Below, piece after piece: positions 51,351 to 59,847 of a DNA stretch of 64,000 nucleotides (position 1 is its first letter; every line of letters starts with the position of its first letter). The notes under the pieces were generated by a model that worked only from the letters and a program-made list of their open reading frames with translations, had not been told where the DNA came from and did not search any database. The position numbers were made by a program, and so were the translations under genes. The DNA is from Amycolatopsis solani (GTDB lineage Bacteria > Actinomycetota > Actinomycetes > Mycobacteriales > Pseudonocardiaceae), in contig NZ_JAWQJT010000001.1 in the NCBI RefSeq assembly GCF_033441515.1, positions 3,286,001 through 3,350,000 of the forward strand, written 5' to 3'.

Positions 51351-52556
51351 ATGCCGAACCTGGTCATGGTGATGCCGTACCAGGCGTACCTCCGGAAGGC
51401 GCAGGCCGAAGGCTTCCGGATCACCGCGATCTGGGACCCGGCCGAAGCCGGCCGGCTGTTCGGCGCCCGGGCCCCCGAGTACCTCCGCGAGGTCGAGGCG
51501 CAGGCCGACGGCTTCCGCCTCGTCGACTTCACCGACGAAACCGCCTACGCGCAAGCGATCCGCGACGCGGCGGCCGACGCCGACTTCGTCTGGCACGTCG
51601 GCAGCGAAGAGAGCATGCAGCTCGCCTACGACGTGGCCGACGAACTCGGCAAAGCCGTCAACTCGCCCCGCTCGGTCGCCCTGCTCAACGACAAGCTCGC
51701 GATGCGCACCCTGCTGCGGGACAAGGGGATCTCGTCGGTCCGGTTCGCCACGGCGGACCACCCCGCCGAGATTCCGGAGCTACTCAGGGACTTCGAACTC
51801 CCCGTCGTGGTCAAACCGGCGCGGTTGTCCGCCAGCCGCGGCGTCTTCCTGCTCACCGATCCGGCCGACCTGCCGGCGTGGAACCGCGAACTCGGCGGCT
51901 ACGAAGGCCCGTTGCTGGTCGAGGAGTACCTGCGCGGCCCCGAGTTCAGCGTCGAGACGCTGACCGTGCGGGGGGAGCACCACGTCGTCGGCGTGACGCG
52001 GAAGCTGCTCGGCCCGCTGCCGCACTTCGTCGAGCGGGGACACGTGCACGGCGAGCCCGAGACACCGGAAACCCGGCAGGTCGCCGCGCTCGCCGTGGAG
52101 CTGCTCGACGCCGCCGGGTACCAGTGCGGGCCCGCGCACACCGAGGTCATCCTGACCGATGGCGGGCCGCGGATCGTCGAGTCGCAGGCCCGGCTCGGCG
52201 GGGACAAGATCCCGAACCTCATCGAGCACGCGCGGGACTTCGACGTCAAGCGCGCGATGTTCGCCGCCCTCGCCGGCCGGACGTCACTCCCCGGAGCGAC
52301 GCGGAAAGTCGGCCACATCGCGTACTTCAGCTTCCCCGCCGGCACGCTGCGCGAAGTGTCCGGTTTGGATGAAGTGCGAGCTCTGGACTTCGTGGACACC
52401 CTCAGTTTCCCGTTCGCGCCCGGTGACGTGCTGCCGGAGACGGTGAGCTCCAAGACCCGCCACGGGTTCGTCATCCTCACCGGTTCCGAAGACACCGCGC
52501 AAGCCCACGCCCGCGCCGCCCGCGTCCGGGACCTGATCGAGGTGGAGGTCCGATGA
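51351..52556 (+). CDS. ATP-grasp ligase 2
   Basis: 401 aa from ATG at 51351 with GGACAGGAG upstream. ATP-grasp core: LPVVVKPARLSASRGVFLLT, LLVEEYLRGPEFSVETL and GPRIVESQARLGGDKIPNLI as metal-binding end. Starts MPNLVMVMPYQAYLRKAQAE. Only distantly similar to ligase 1 (different metal-site motif), so the two probably act on different partners. Overlaps the MFS gene by 4 bp. Confidence 0.88.
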   Translation: MPNLVMVMPYQAYLRKAQAEGFRITAIWDPAEAGRLFGARAPEYLREVEAQADGFRLVDFTDETAYAQAIRDAAADADFVWHVGSEESMQLAYDVADELGKAVNSPRSVALLNDKLAMRTLLRDKGISSVRFATADHPAEIPELLRDFELPVVVKPARLSASRGVFLLTDPADLPAWNRELGGYEGPLLVEEYLRGPEFSVETLTVRGEHHVVGVTRKLLGPLPHFVERGHVHGEPETPETRQVAALAVELLDAAGYQCGPAHTEVILTDGGPRIVESQARLGGDKIPNLIEHARDFDVKRAMFAALAGRTSLPGATRKVGHIAYFSFPAGTLREVSGLDEVRALDFVDTLSFPFAPGDVLPETVSSKTRHGFVILTGSEDTAQAHARAARVRDLIEVEVR

Positions 52557-53812
52557 GGAACTTCTTCGCACTGCACCGCAACGTCCGGCTCCGGATCGGG
52601 CTGGCGTTCGTCCACAAGCTGATCGACGCGATGATCCTCACGTTCATCGCCATCTACCTGGCCGCGCACGTCGGGGTGGCCGTGGCCGGCGCGCTGATCC
52701 TGGTGTTCGCCGCGTTCGCCGTCGTCGGCATGCTGGCCGGCGGGCACCTCTCCGAACGCTGGGGACGGCGGCCCGTGCTCATCATCGGTGACCTCGTCGG
52801 CACGGCGTTCCTCGCGCTGATGGCGGTCGCCTACTACGCCGGCTGGGGCGCGCTCGCGGTGTACTTCAGTTACGCCATCGTGAAGTTCGGGACGAACCTC
52901 GCGCTGCCGGCCAACGACGCGACGATCATCGACGTCACCCCGCCCGCCGACCGCAAGTTCGTCTACACGGTCAACTACTGGGTCATCAACATCGCCCTCG
53001 GCACCGGCGCCCTGCTCGGTGCTTTCCTCTACAGCCGGCACTTCGGCGCGGTCATCCTCGGCGGCGCGATCGGCATGGCCTTCGCCCTCACCATCACCGT
53101 CACACTGGTGGCGGAGACCAAACCGGACACCCCGCGGCCGCCCACCAAGCTCACCGGGCTCGCGCAGTTCGCCGAGGGCTACAAGGTGGTGCTCGCCGAC
53201 TCGACGTTCCGGCGGCTGATCATCGCCGCCACCCTGATCCTCACCCTCGAAGGCCAGCTGAGCACGGCGATCGGGATCCGGCTGTCGACGGACTTCCCGA
53301 CGCAGCCGGTCTTCCCGTTCGGCGACGTCACCGGCGTGCAGATGCTCGGCGTGCTCAAAGCAGTGAACACCGTGCTGGTGGTCGTCTTCGCGCTGGTCGT
53401 CAACACGCTGCTGCGCCGGATGCCCGATCGTTCCCGGCTCTACGCGGGCATCGCCTTGTACGCGGGCGGGTTCGCGGTGCTCGCGGTCACCGACAACGCT
53501 TGGCTGCTGCTCGCCGCCGTCGTCGTGCTGACCGTCGGCGAACTGATGAACCTGCCGGTCCAGCAGGCGCTGCTGGCGGAGCTGGCGCCGGAGGAGGGCC
53601 GGCCGCGGTACCTGGCCGCGTACTACCTCCACATCCGGTTCGGCCAGGTCGTCAACTCGGTGCTGGTCAGCCTGAGCGCGGTGCTGGCCACGCAGGGGAT
53701 GGCCGCGATCTACCTGCTCTTCGGCGTCGTGATCATCCTGCAGTACCGGGTGATCCTGGCCCGCCGCGCAACGCCAGCGGCCACTCCCGTCCCCGAAACC
53801 CTGGGAAGGTAA
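52553..53812 (+). CDS. MFS transporter, probable product exporter
   Basis: 419 aa; ATG overlaps the previous TGA. About twelve predicted membrane helices; the inter-helix 2/3 motif is GGHLSERWGRRPVLIIGD. The DHA1-like layout fits drug export. Inside the biosynthetic operon between ligase genes, so it likely exports the product and gives self-protection. Confidence 0.88.
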   Translation: MRNFFALHRNVRLRIGLAFVHKLIDAMILTFIAIYLAAHVGVAVAGALILVFAAFAVVGMLAGGHLSERWGRRPVLIIGDLVGTAFLALMAVAYYAGWGALAVYFSYAIVKFGTNLALPANDATIIDVTPPADRKFVYTVNYWVINIALGTGALLGAFLYSRHFGAVILGGAIGMAFALTITVTLVAETKPDTPRPPTKLTGLAQFAEGYKVVLADSTFRRLIIAATLILTLEGQLSTAIGIRLSTDFPTQPVFPFGDVTGVQMLGVLKAVNTVLVVVFALVVNTLLRRMPDRSRLYAGIALYAGGFAVLAVTDNAWLLLAAVVVLTVGELMNLPVQQALLAELAPEEGRPRYLAAYYLHIRFGQVVNSVLVSLSAVLATQGMAAIYLLFGVVIILQYRVILARRATPAATPVPETLGR

Positions 53813-53814
53813 CC

Positions 53815-55149
53815 ATGTCGGCACGGTCCGATCGGATCACCGAGGCCTACCTCGCCGGGTGCGAGGCGCCGGACGGCCCGCTGCGCCACGCGCGGGCGAG
53901 CCTCGAGCTCTCGGAAACCAAGCGCCTGTCCTGGCCCCGCCTGCTGCCGCGGCCGATCTTCGTCGACGAGGCCGAATACCGGGCGTTCGGCCGCGACCTC
54001 GTCACGATCTACGAGCTCGTCACGGGCCTGCCGCGGCGGATGTACGGCGGGGACTTCGACCGGTTCCGCACCGCGCTGGGCATCGACGACCGGCACGCGA
54101 CACTGATGTGCCGCCTGCTCGGCGAGGGGCCGCCGCCGCTGTACGGCCGGGCGGACGTCTACTTCGACGGCTCGGCGTTCAAGCTGCTCGAATACAACAT
54201 CGGCAGCGCGCTCGGCGGCCTGGACATGGTGGGCACGCTACCCAAGGCGTACCTGAAGGTCCCGGCGGTCGCGGAGTTCGCCGCCGAGCACGATCTCGGC
54301 TTCCTCGACATGGGATCGGATCTCGCGGAGGCGTTGCGCGGCGCGGGAAAGACCATCGGGGTGGGCGAGCCGGTCGTCGCCATCCTCGAAGGACCCGGCG
54401 GGATGGCCCGCTACGGCCACCAGCGCCGCGCGATCGCGGAACTCCTCGCGGAGAACGAGATCGACTGCCGCGTCGGGGAAATCGGCGACCTGCGGTTCCG
54501 CCGCGGGAAGCCGTACCTGGACGGCGCCGGCGTCGACGTGATCCTGCGGTATTACGGCCTCGAGGAAATGCTCGAACAGCCCGACTGCGACGAGCTCCTG
54601 GAGCCGGTGTTCCGTGCGCACGAGGCCGGTCAGGTCGTGGTGTGGACGCCGACGAACGTGTTCGGCAACAAGGGAACGCTGGCGATGCTGTCGGAGTTCG
54701 CGGAACTGTTCACAGTGGACGAACGCGCGGTCATCGAGCGCGTGCTGCCGTGGTGCCGCATGCTCGGCCGTCCCGGCGCCGGCCCGGACACCCGGCGCAT
54801 CGACGACTGCGTGGCCCGCCAGGACCAGCTGGTGTTCAAGCCGGCCGGGCTGTACGGCGGCCAAGGCGTCGTCATCGGCAAGGAGGTCGACGCGGCGACG
54901 TGGCGGGCGACCCTCGACGCCGGCTCGCGCGCCGGGTCGCTCGTCCAGGAGATCGTGCCCCCGAACGTGGAAGCGGTGATCGACCCGGAAACCGGCGAGC
55001 GCAGCGAATGGTACGCGCTCTGGGCCGCCTTCATGACGCCGTCGGGCCTGTCCGGCGGCGGGATCCGCGCCATCCCGCCCGGCGGCACCACGGTCATCAC
55101 GATGATCAACAACACGACCGTCCGCAACACCTGCCTCTTCACCTGCTGA
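53815..55149 (+). CDS. Circularly permuted ATP-grasp-type protein
   Basis: 444 aa from ATG at 53815, with GGGAAGG upstream. Pattern of the CP-ATP-grasp/glutathionylspermidine-synthase-like group: FKLLEYNIGSALGGLDMVG early, WTPTNVFGNKGTLAMLSE in the middle, and the ATP loop LVFKPAGLYGGQGVVIGKEV near residues 339-358. Ends NNTTVRNTCLFTC, with two late Cys. A third amide-forming ATPase in the operon. Confidence 0.8.
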   Translation: MSARSDRITEAYLAGCEAPDGPLRHARASLELSETKRLSWPRLLPRPIFVDEAEYRAFGRDLVTIYELVTGLPRRMYGGDFDRFRTALGIDDRHATLMCRLLGEGPPPLYGRADVYFDGSAFKLLEYNIGSALGGLDMVGTLPKAYLKVPAVAEFAAEHDLGFLDMGSDLAEALRGAGKTIGVGEPVVAILEGPGGMARYGHQRRAIAELLAENEIDCRVGEIGDLRFRRGKPYLDGAGVDVILRYYGLEEMLEQPDCDELLEPVFRAHEAGQVVVWTPTNVFGNKGTLAMLSEFAELFTVDERAVIERVLPWCRMLGRPGAGPDTRRIDDCVARQDQLVFKPAGLYGGQGVVIGKEVDAATWRATLDAGSRAGSLVQEIVPPNVEAVIDPETGERSEWYALWAAFMTPSGLSGGGIRAIPPGGTTVITMINNTTVRNTCLFTC

Positions 55150-55163
55150 GCAAGGAGTAACTC

Positions 55164-55841
55164 GTGGTGGCCCGACTCGTCGACCTCACCCACGGCTTCT
55201 ACGACGGAATGCCGTCCTACCCCGCCGACTGGTTCCCGAAGTTCGTCAGCGAGCGCTCGATGACGCCGGAAACGGACCCGTACGGCACCGAGCGCACGTT
55301 CTCGTACCTGCACGTCTTCCCGCACAACGGCACGCACATGGAGTACCGGCTGCACTTCTTCCCCGGCACCGAAGGCATCGACGAGGTGCCGCTGGAGACG
55401 CTGATCGGCCGCGCCTGCGTCGCCGACCTGTCCCACAAGGGCGAGCTGGACCCGGTGACCGGCGAGGACCTGGAGAAGACGCTTTCACCGGTGTGGCAAC
55501 CGGGCGACCGGCTGCTCGTGCGCACCGACTACCTGCGGCACAACTGGGGACGGCCCGACTACTGGGACCGCCCGCCGTACCTGACGCCGTCGGCGGCGGA
55601 GTGGGCCATCGACAACGGCGCGAGCCTGTTCGGGCTCGACTGCCTCACCGAGCGGCCCGGCGACGCCGGATCGCCGGTGCACCACGCGCTGCTGGCCGCC
55701 GGGATCCCGCTGCTGGAGTACGTCACCAACATGCACGAGCTGACCCAGCAGGTCGTCCGGCTGTTCGCGCTGCCGACCAAAGTGGCCGGTGCCGAGGCCG
55801 CGCCGGCGCGGGTGATCGCGATGGAGGAGACGGATGACTGA
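55164..55841 (+). CDS. Cyclase-family metal hydrolase (kynurenine formamidase-like)
   Basis: 225 aa; GTG at 55164 has AAGGAG 6 nt upstream. Metal-site motif HNGTHMEYRLHFF (His54, His58, His64) is the family HxGTHxDxPxHF with Glu in place of Asp. Kynurenine formamidase and related cyclases share this fold and a Zn or Mn site. Could hydrolyse a formyl, amide or lactone group, or close a ring, on an anthranilate-derived intermediate (inference). Overlaps the DUF362 gene by 8 bp. Confidence 0.85.
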   Translation: MVARLVDLTHGFYDGMPSYPADWFPKFVSERSMTPETDPYGTERTFSYLHVFPHNGTHMEYRLHFFPGTEGIDEVPLETLIGRACVADLSHKGELDPVTGEDLEKTLSPVWQPGDRLLVRTDYLRHNWGRPDYWDRPPYLTPSAAEWAIDNGASLFGLDCLTERPGDAGSPVHHALLAAGIPLLEYVTNMHELTQQVVRLFALPTKVAGAEAAPARVIAMEETDD

Positions 55842-56991
55842 GCAGGTCGCCCTCACGGCGGTCGGCGATGACGCCGGCGTGCCGGACGGCCTGGACCGGC
55901 TGCTCGACCTGCTCGGCGCGCCGCTGTCGGGGCTGCGGGCCGGCGACGAGGTGCTGATCAAGCCGAACCTGTTCCAGACCAGGCCGGGGTTCCACGTCAG
56001 CCCGGCACTGCTGGCGGCGATCGCCCGGGTCGTCGCCGAGCACGGGGCCCAGCCGGTGATCGCCGAGCGGACACACGCGATCTACGAACTGCTGAACGAC
56101 CACGAAGCCGCGAAGTACGCCCGGATCGTCAGCTTCGACGACCTGCCACTGCGGATCACCGGCATCCCGGGCGCGACCTCGCTGCGGGTGCCGATCGCCG
56201 TCCCCGAACTGATCCTGGACTGCGACTTCTTCATCGGGGTCCCGCAGCTGCGCACGCACGCGAGCGTCGTCTACTCGAACGCGATGAAGAACCTCGTCGG
56301 GCTGCTGCCCGGGTACACCACCCGGATCGTCCACATGGCGGGCGTCGACGAGTCCACCGTGGACCTCAATGTGATGCGGCCGCAGGACCTCGTGGTGTGC
56401 GACGGGACCACGGTCATCGAGGGCAACTACCCGATGGACGGCCAGGCGCGGGAGGTCGGGTTCCTCGCCGCGAGCCGCAACGCCGTCGCGCTCGACGTCG
56501 CCGTCGGCACGCTGGCCGGGTTCGACCCGGACAGCGTGGCGTACCTGCGGGACGCGCACGCCCGTGGCATGGGTCCGTTGTCGCTGGACGACATCGAGCT
56601 GCTCGGCACGCCACTGTCCGAAGTGGCCTTCGACATGGTCAAGGCGCCGGTCGACATCGTCGTGCCGCGCGAGGGGATCCACGTGTACGCGGAGCACGCG
56701 TGCCCGGCGTGCAGCCGGTTCGTGGCCGGGGCGATGAAGGCGCTGGCCGAGGAGCTGTGCGCCTGGGACGGGGAGATGACGGTCATCTCGGGGCCGCAGG
56801 TGGAGCTGCCGCCGTTGCGCGGGGAAGTGGTGCTCGTCGGCAACTGCCTGTACGAGAGCCGGGACCTCGGGATCTTCGTCGAAGGCTGCCCGCCGCGGGC
56901 GATCCAGCTCGCCGCGTTCCGGTACGCGATGGGCAAGCCGGTCGGCGACCACGAGCGGACGCAGTTCCGGGTGCCGGCGGGCGTGCGATGA
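55834..56991 (+). CDS. DUF362-domain protein
   Basis: 385 aa from ATG at 55834. DUF362 pattern: GDEVLIKPNLFQTRPGFHVS early, DCDFFIGVPQLRTHASVVYS and NAMKNLVGLLPG. A CPAC motif (Cys290, Cys293 in EHACPACSRF) could bind a metal or cluster. Function of DUF362 is mostly unknown; members occur in some peptide-modifying or redox operons. Overlaps the trpE-type gene by 4 bp. Confidence 0.85.
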   Translation: MTEQVALTAVGDDAGVPDGLDRLLDLLGAPLSGLRAGDEVLIKPNLFQTRPGFHVSPALLAAIARVVAEHGAQPVIAERTHAIYELLNDHEAAKYARIVSFDDLPLRITGIPGATSLRVPIAVPELILDCDFFIGVPQLRTHASVVYSNAMKNLVGLLPGYTTRIVHMAGVDESTVDLNVMRPQDLVVCDGTTVIEGNYPMDGQAREVGFLAASRNAVALDVAVGTLAGFDPDSVAYLRDAHARGMGPLSLDDIELLGTPLSEVAFDMVKAPVDIVVPREGIHVYAEHACPACSRFVAGAMKALAEELCAWDGEMTVISGPQVELPPLRGEVVLVGNCLYESRDLGIFVEGCPPRAIQLAAFRYAMGKPVGDHERTQFRVPAGVR

Positions 56992-58322
56992 TCACGTCCG
57001 CGCTGTCGGCGGGGGACCGGTTGCACCGCCACGTCGTTTCCCTGGCCACCACGGTCGATCCGGTGGCTGCCGCCGCGGCGCTCCGCCCGGCCGGACGGGT
57101 GATGCTCACGGCGGGGCCGGGCGGCTCGTCGCCCGTACTGGCCGTCGGCGAGCTGGCCGTCCTGTCGCACCCCGGCGGCGGTGCCCCCTTGACCGCCGCC
57201 GTTGACCTGCTGCGGAGCCTGGACCTGCCGCCGGGCACCACGGACGCCGAGGCGGCCTGGTTCGGGTTCCTCGCCTATGACGCGGCGCGGGACTTCGAAC
57301 GGCTCCCGAGCCGGCACCCGGCGACCGGACGGCCGTCGTACGAGTTCTTCCTGCCCGAGGTGCTGGTCGCCGGCGGCCGCGTGATCGGCCGCGGCCCGAC
57401 CGCTGCCGCCGCGCGGACGGCGGCCAAGCAGGTCGCCCGCACCCTGGACCGGCTCGTCGTCGCTCCACTCGGGACGGTCGCCGTGGGCACCGGCCGGTTC
57501 GGCTTCGCCTACGACGAGTACGTCGACGCGGTGCGCCGCGCGCAGCAGCACATCCTCGACGGCGACGTCTTCCAGCTGGTGCTGTCGAACGCGTGGACCG
57601 CACCGGCCACTGTGGATGGCCTTAGTGTCTACAAGAGACTGACGGGGATCAACCCGTCCCCGTACCACTTCTGGTACGGCGGCCCGCGGTTCGAGGCCGT
57701 CGGCGCGTCCCCTGAGCCGTGCTTGACGCTGGCCGGGGGCCGCGCGCTGATCCGGCCGCTGGCCGGCACCCGGCCCCGTGGCCTCGACGGCCGCGCCGAC
57801 CGGCTCGCCGAGGACGACCTGCGCTCGTCGGTGAAGGAACTGGCCGAGCACCGGATGCTGGTCGACCTCGCCCGCAACGACCTCGGCCGGGTGTGCCGCC
57901 CGGGCAGTGTCTCGGTCTCGCGGCTGATGGCGGTGGAGCGCTACTCGCACGTGATGCACCTGACGTCCGACGTCTGGGGCGAACCGGCGGTCGAGCGGGG
58001 CACGGACGAGCTGATCCGGGCCACGTTCCCGGCGGGCACGATGACCGGCACGCCGAAGGTGCGCGCGATGGAGATCATCGAGGCACTGGAGCCGTCGCGG
58101 CGCTGGCTGTACTCCGGCGCGGTCGGCTCGTTCGGCGTGTCCCATGTGGACCTGTACCTGACGATCCGGAGCATGGTCTGGTGCGACGGCGAAATCCGCC
58201 TGCAGGCGGGCGGCGGCATCGTCCACGATTCGGACCCGGCCGAGGAGTACGCGGAATGCCTGGCGAAGCTCGGCTCGGGCGCCCGCGCGCTCGGCGTGAC
58301 GGTGGAAGGGACGGCCGCGTGA
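56988..58322 (+). CDS. trpE: Anthranilate synthase component I-type chorismate enzyme
   Basis: 444 aa; ATG overlaps the previous stop (ATGA). MST-family core: ASPEPCLTLAG, IRPLAGTRPRG (about 255-265), ELAEHRMLVDLARNDLGRV, ERYSHVMHLTS, GTMTGTPKVRAMEII. The Ala in PLAGT fits anthranilate/2-amino-2-deoxyisochorismate synthases; PabB-type enzymes usually have Lys there. Predicted to add ammonia to chorismate at C2. Shorter at the N-terminus than primary TrpE (which has a longer Trp-binding part), suggesting loss of feedback control. Confidence 0.88.
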   Translation: MITSALSAGDRLHRHVVSLATTVDPVAAAAALRPAGRVMLTAGPGGSSPVLAVGELAVLSHPGGGAPLTAAVDLLRSLDLPPGTTDAEAAWFGFLAYDAARDFERLPSRHPATGRPSYEFFLPEVLVAGGRVIGRGPTAAAARTAAKQVARTLDRLVVAPLGTVAVGTGRFGFAYDEYVDAVRRAQQHILDGDVFQLVLSNAWTAPATVDGLSVYKRLTGINPSPYHFWYGGPRFEAVGASPEPCLTLAGGRALIRPLAGTRPRGLDGRADRLAEDDLRSSVKELAEHRMLVDLARNDLGRVCRPGSVSVSRLMAVERYSHVMHLTSDVWGEPAVERGTDELIRATFPAGTMTGTPKVRAMEIIEALEPSRRWLYSGAVGSFGVSHVDLYLTIRSMVWCDGEIRLQAGGGIVHDSDPAEEYAECLAKLGSGARALGVTVEGTAA

Positions 58323-59080
58323 TCTGCGTGCTCGACAACTACGACTCGTTCGTCTACAACCTGGTGCAGTACCTGGGGGATCTCGGGCTCGCGTGCGAGG
58401 TCCACCGCAACGACGAGATCTCCGTCGAGGACGTCGTCGCCCTCGACCCGGAGCTGGTGCTGATCTCCCCGGGCCCCGGCGACCCGGCGGACGCGGGCAT
58501 CTCGATCGAGCTGGTCCGCCGCCTGGCCGGGCGCGTCCCGGTGTTCGGCGTGTGCCTGGGCCACCAAGCGATCGGCGCGGCGTTCGGCGCGAAGGTGGTG
58601 CACGCCGCCGAACCGATGCACGGCAAGTGCTCGGCCCTGACCCACGACGGCACCGGCGTCTTCACCGGGCTGCCGAACCCGTTGACGGTGGCGCGCTACC
58701 ACTCCCTGGTGCTCGACCCGGCGACGCTCCCGGACGACCTGGTCGTGACGGCGTGGTCGGACACCGGCGAGATCATGGGCGTCCGGCACCGGGCGTTCCC
58801 GATCGAGGGCGTCCAGTTCCACCCCGAGTCGCTGTTCACCGACGAGGGCGTGGCGATGGTCGCGAACGCGGCGCGTCAGGCGAGCTCGGCCGAGACGACC
58901 GCGGGCAGCGCGCGGAGCCGGTCGAGCAGCGCGTCGATCTCGTCGCCGCCCAGCAGGACGGCGCAGACCATGCTGCTCTCGCGGACGCCGTCCTTGATGT
59001 CGACGGACAGTTCGTGCACGAGCGTGCCGTCGAGCCCGCGGACGAGGGCGGGGATTTCTTCGGCCCCGCCGGTGAAGTAG
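58319..59080 (+). CDS. trpG: Anthranilate synthase glutamine amidotransferase (component II) with odd C-terminal tail
   Basis: 253 aa as called; GTG overlaps the trpE stop. Class I GATase: DNYDSFVYNLVQYL, nucleophile Cys79 in GVCLGHQAIG, and His168/Glu170 in QFHPES. Supplies ammonia to component I. A normal enzyme ends near residue 190; the last ~65 residues are Ser/Thr/Arg-rich and lie antisense to the small ACT-like gene, so a stop may have been lost or shifted near 58880. Confidence 0.9.
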   Translation: MICVLDNYDSFVYNLVQYLGDLGLACEVHRNDEISVEDVVALDPELVLISPGPGDPADAGISIELVRRLAGRVPVFGVCLGHQAIGAAFGAKVVHAAEPMHGKCSALTHDGTGVFTGLPNPLTVARYHSLVLDPATLPDDLVVTAWSDTGEIMGVRHRAFPIEGVQFHPESLFTDEGVAMVANAARQASSAETTAGSARSRSSSASISSPPSRTAQTMLLSRTPSLMSTDSSCTSVPSSPRTRAGISSAPPVK

Positions 59081-59142
59081 GCGGCGATCCGGCGCCGCAG
59101 CAGCATGGCCGGGCGGCTGGCGAAGGACGTGGGGCTGGACAT
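58876..59142 (-). CDS. Small ACT-like protein, antisense to the trpG tail
   Basis: 88 aa from ATG at 59142. Second half ELSVDIKDGVRESSMVCAVL and GDEIDALLDRLRALPAVVS has the beta-alpha-beta rhythm of an ACT-like ligand domain; the first half contains RRRIAAYFTGGAEEIPALV. It overlaps the trpG frame by 205 bp. The protein-like pattern here suggests this strand is coding in the overlap. If real, an amino-acid-sensing role would fit the cluster; the assignment is weak. Confidence 0.55.
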   Translation of the reverse strand: MSSPTSFASRPAMLLRRRIAAYFTGGAEEIPALVRGLDGTLVHELSVDIKDGVRESSMVCAVLLGGDEIDALLDRLRALPAVVSAELA

Positions 59143-59350
59143 GGCTGATCTCCACGGGGAAGTGCGGATGGGATCGGGGCCAGGTCCCGAGAAAAAGAGG
59201 TCACGAGCGCTGCGCGCCGGCAACCTGGGTTCAGCCGGCGCGCCGGACTACGAGTCGCAAGGACGAGTTCAGGCGCTGCACGGCGAAAGGCTAACACGCC
59301 CGCGCCCCGAGAAGGCAAGCCTCGACCGGGTGAGCGGTCCCGGCCGGCGT

Positions 59351-59403
59351 GACGTGAATGACTCATTCCTGTCGTCAGACGACAGGAATGAGTCATTCAC
59401 GTC
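59351..59403. repeat. Perfect 26-bp inverted repeat built on GAATGACTCATTC
   Basis: Left arm starts GACGTGAATGACTCATTC and ends CTGTCGTC; right arm is its exact reverse complement, with one base between. 53 bp in all. A very stable cruciform or RNA hairpin. The core palindrome is the same as at 2437 and in the next three pairs. Confidence 0.95.
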
Positions 59404-59490
59404 GTCGCGGCGCTGGGGCAGCTGGCCCGCGGTGGGCGTGGCGGGGCGGCTGGCTGCGGTAGGCGCGGCGGGGTCGGCGGGCGGCTTGCG

Positions 59491-59540
59491 AGGTCGCGAA
59501 TGACTCATTCGGGACCTCCGGCGCCGCGAATGACTCATTC
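59491..59540. repeat. Palindrome pair (copy 2 of the local family)
   Basis: GAATGACTCATTC at 59498-59510 and 59528-59540, 30 bp apart. The first is flanked by AGGTC and GACCT, extending the dyad with one mismatch. Confidence 0.9.
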
Positions 59541-59708
59541 GCGACCCCCGAGGACCGCGGGCGACCTCAGCTCGGGCAACTCGCCCACGGCGGGCGTGGC
59601 GGGGTCGCGCGGTGGCCCGCAAGACATCCCGAGCCGGCTTCAGCGCTCCCGGCCTAGGGCAACTCGCCCGCGATCGGCGCGGCCGGGCGGGTCGTGCGGC
59701 GGCCCGCA

Positions 59709-59758
59709 AGGTCGCGAATGACTCATTCGGGACCTCCGGCGCCGCGAATGACTCATTC
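59709..59758. repeat. Palindrome pair (copy 3 of the local family)
   Basis: GAATGACTCATTC at 59716-59728 and 59746-59758, again 30 bp apart and with the same flanks as copy 2, so copies 2 and 3 derive from one duplication of about 220 bp. Confidence 0.9.
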
Positions 59759-59847
59759 GCGACACCCGAGGGCCGCGCGCGACCTCAGCTCTCCCGACCT
59801 GGGGCGACTGCCCTGCCGTGCCGGGGCGGGTCGTGCGGCGGCCCGCA

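Noticed and set aside
59351..59403. Perfect inverted repeat considered as insertion-sequence ends
   Set aside because: One base separates the arms and no transposase is nearby, so it cannot enclose an element.
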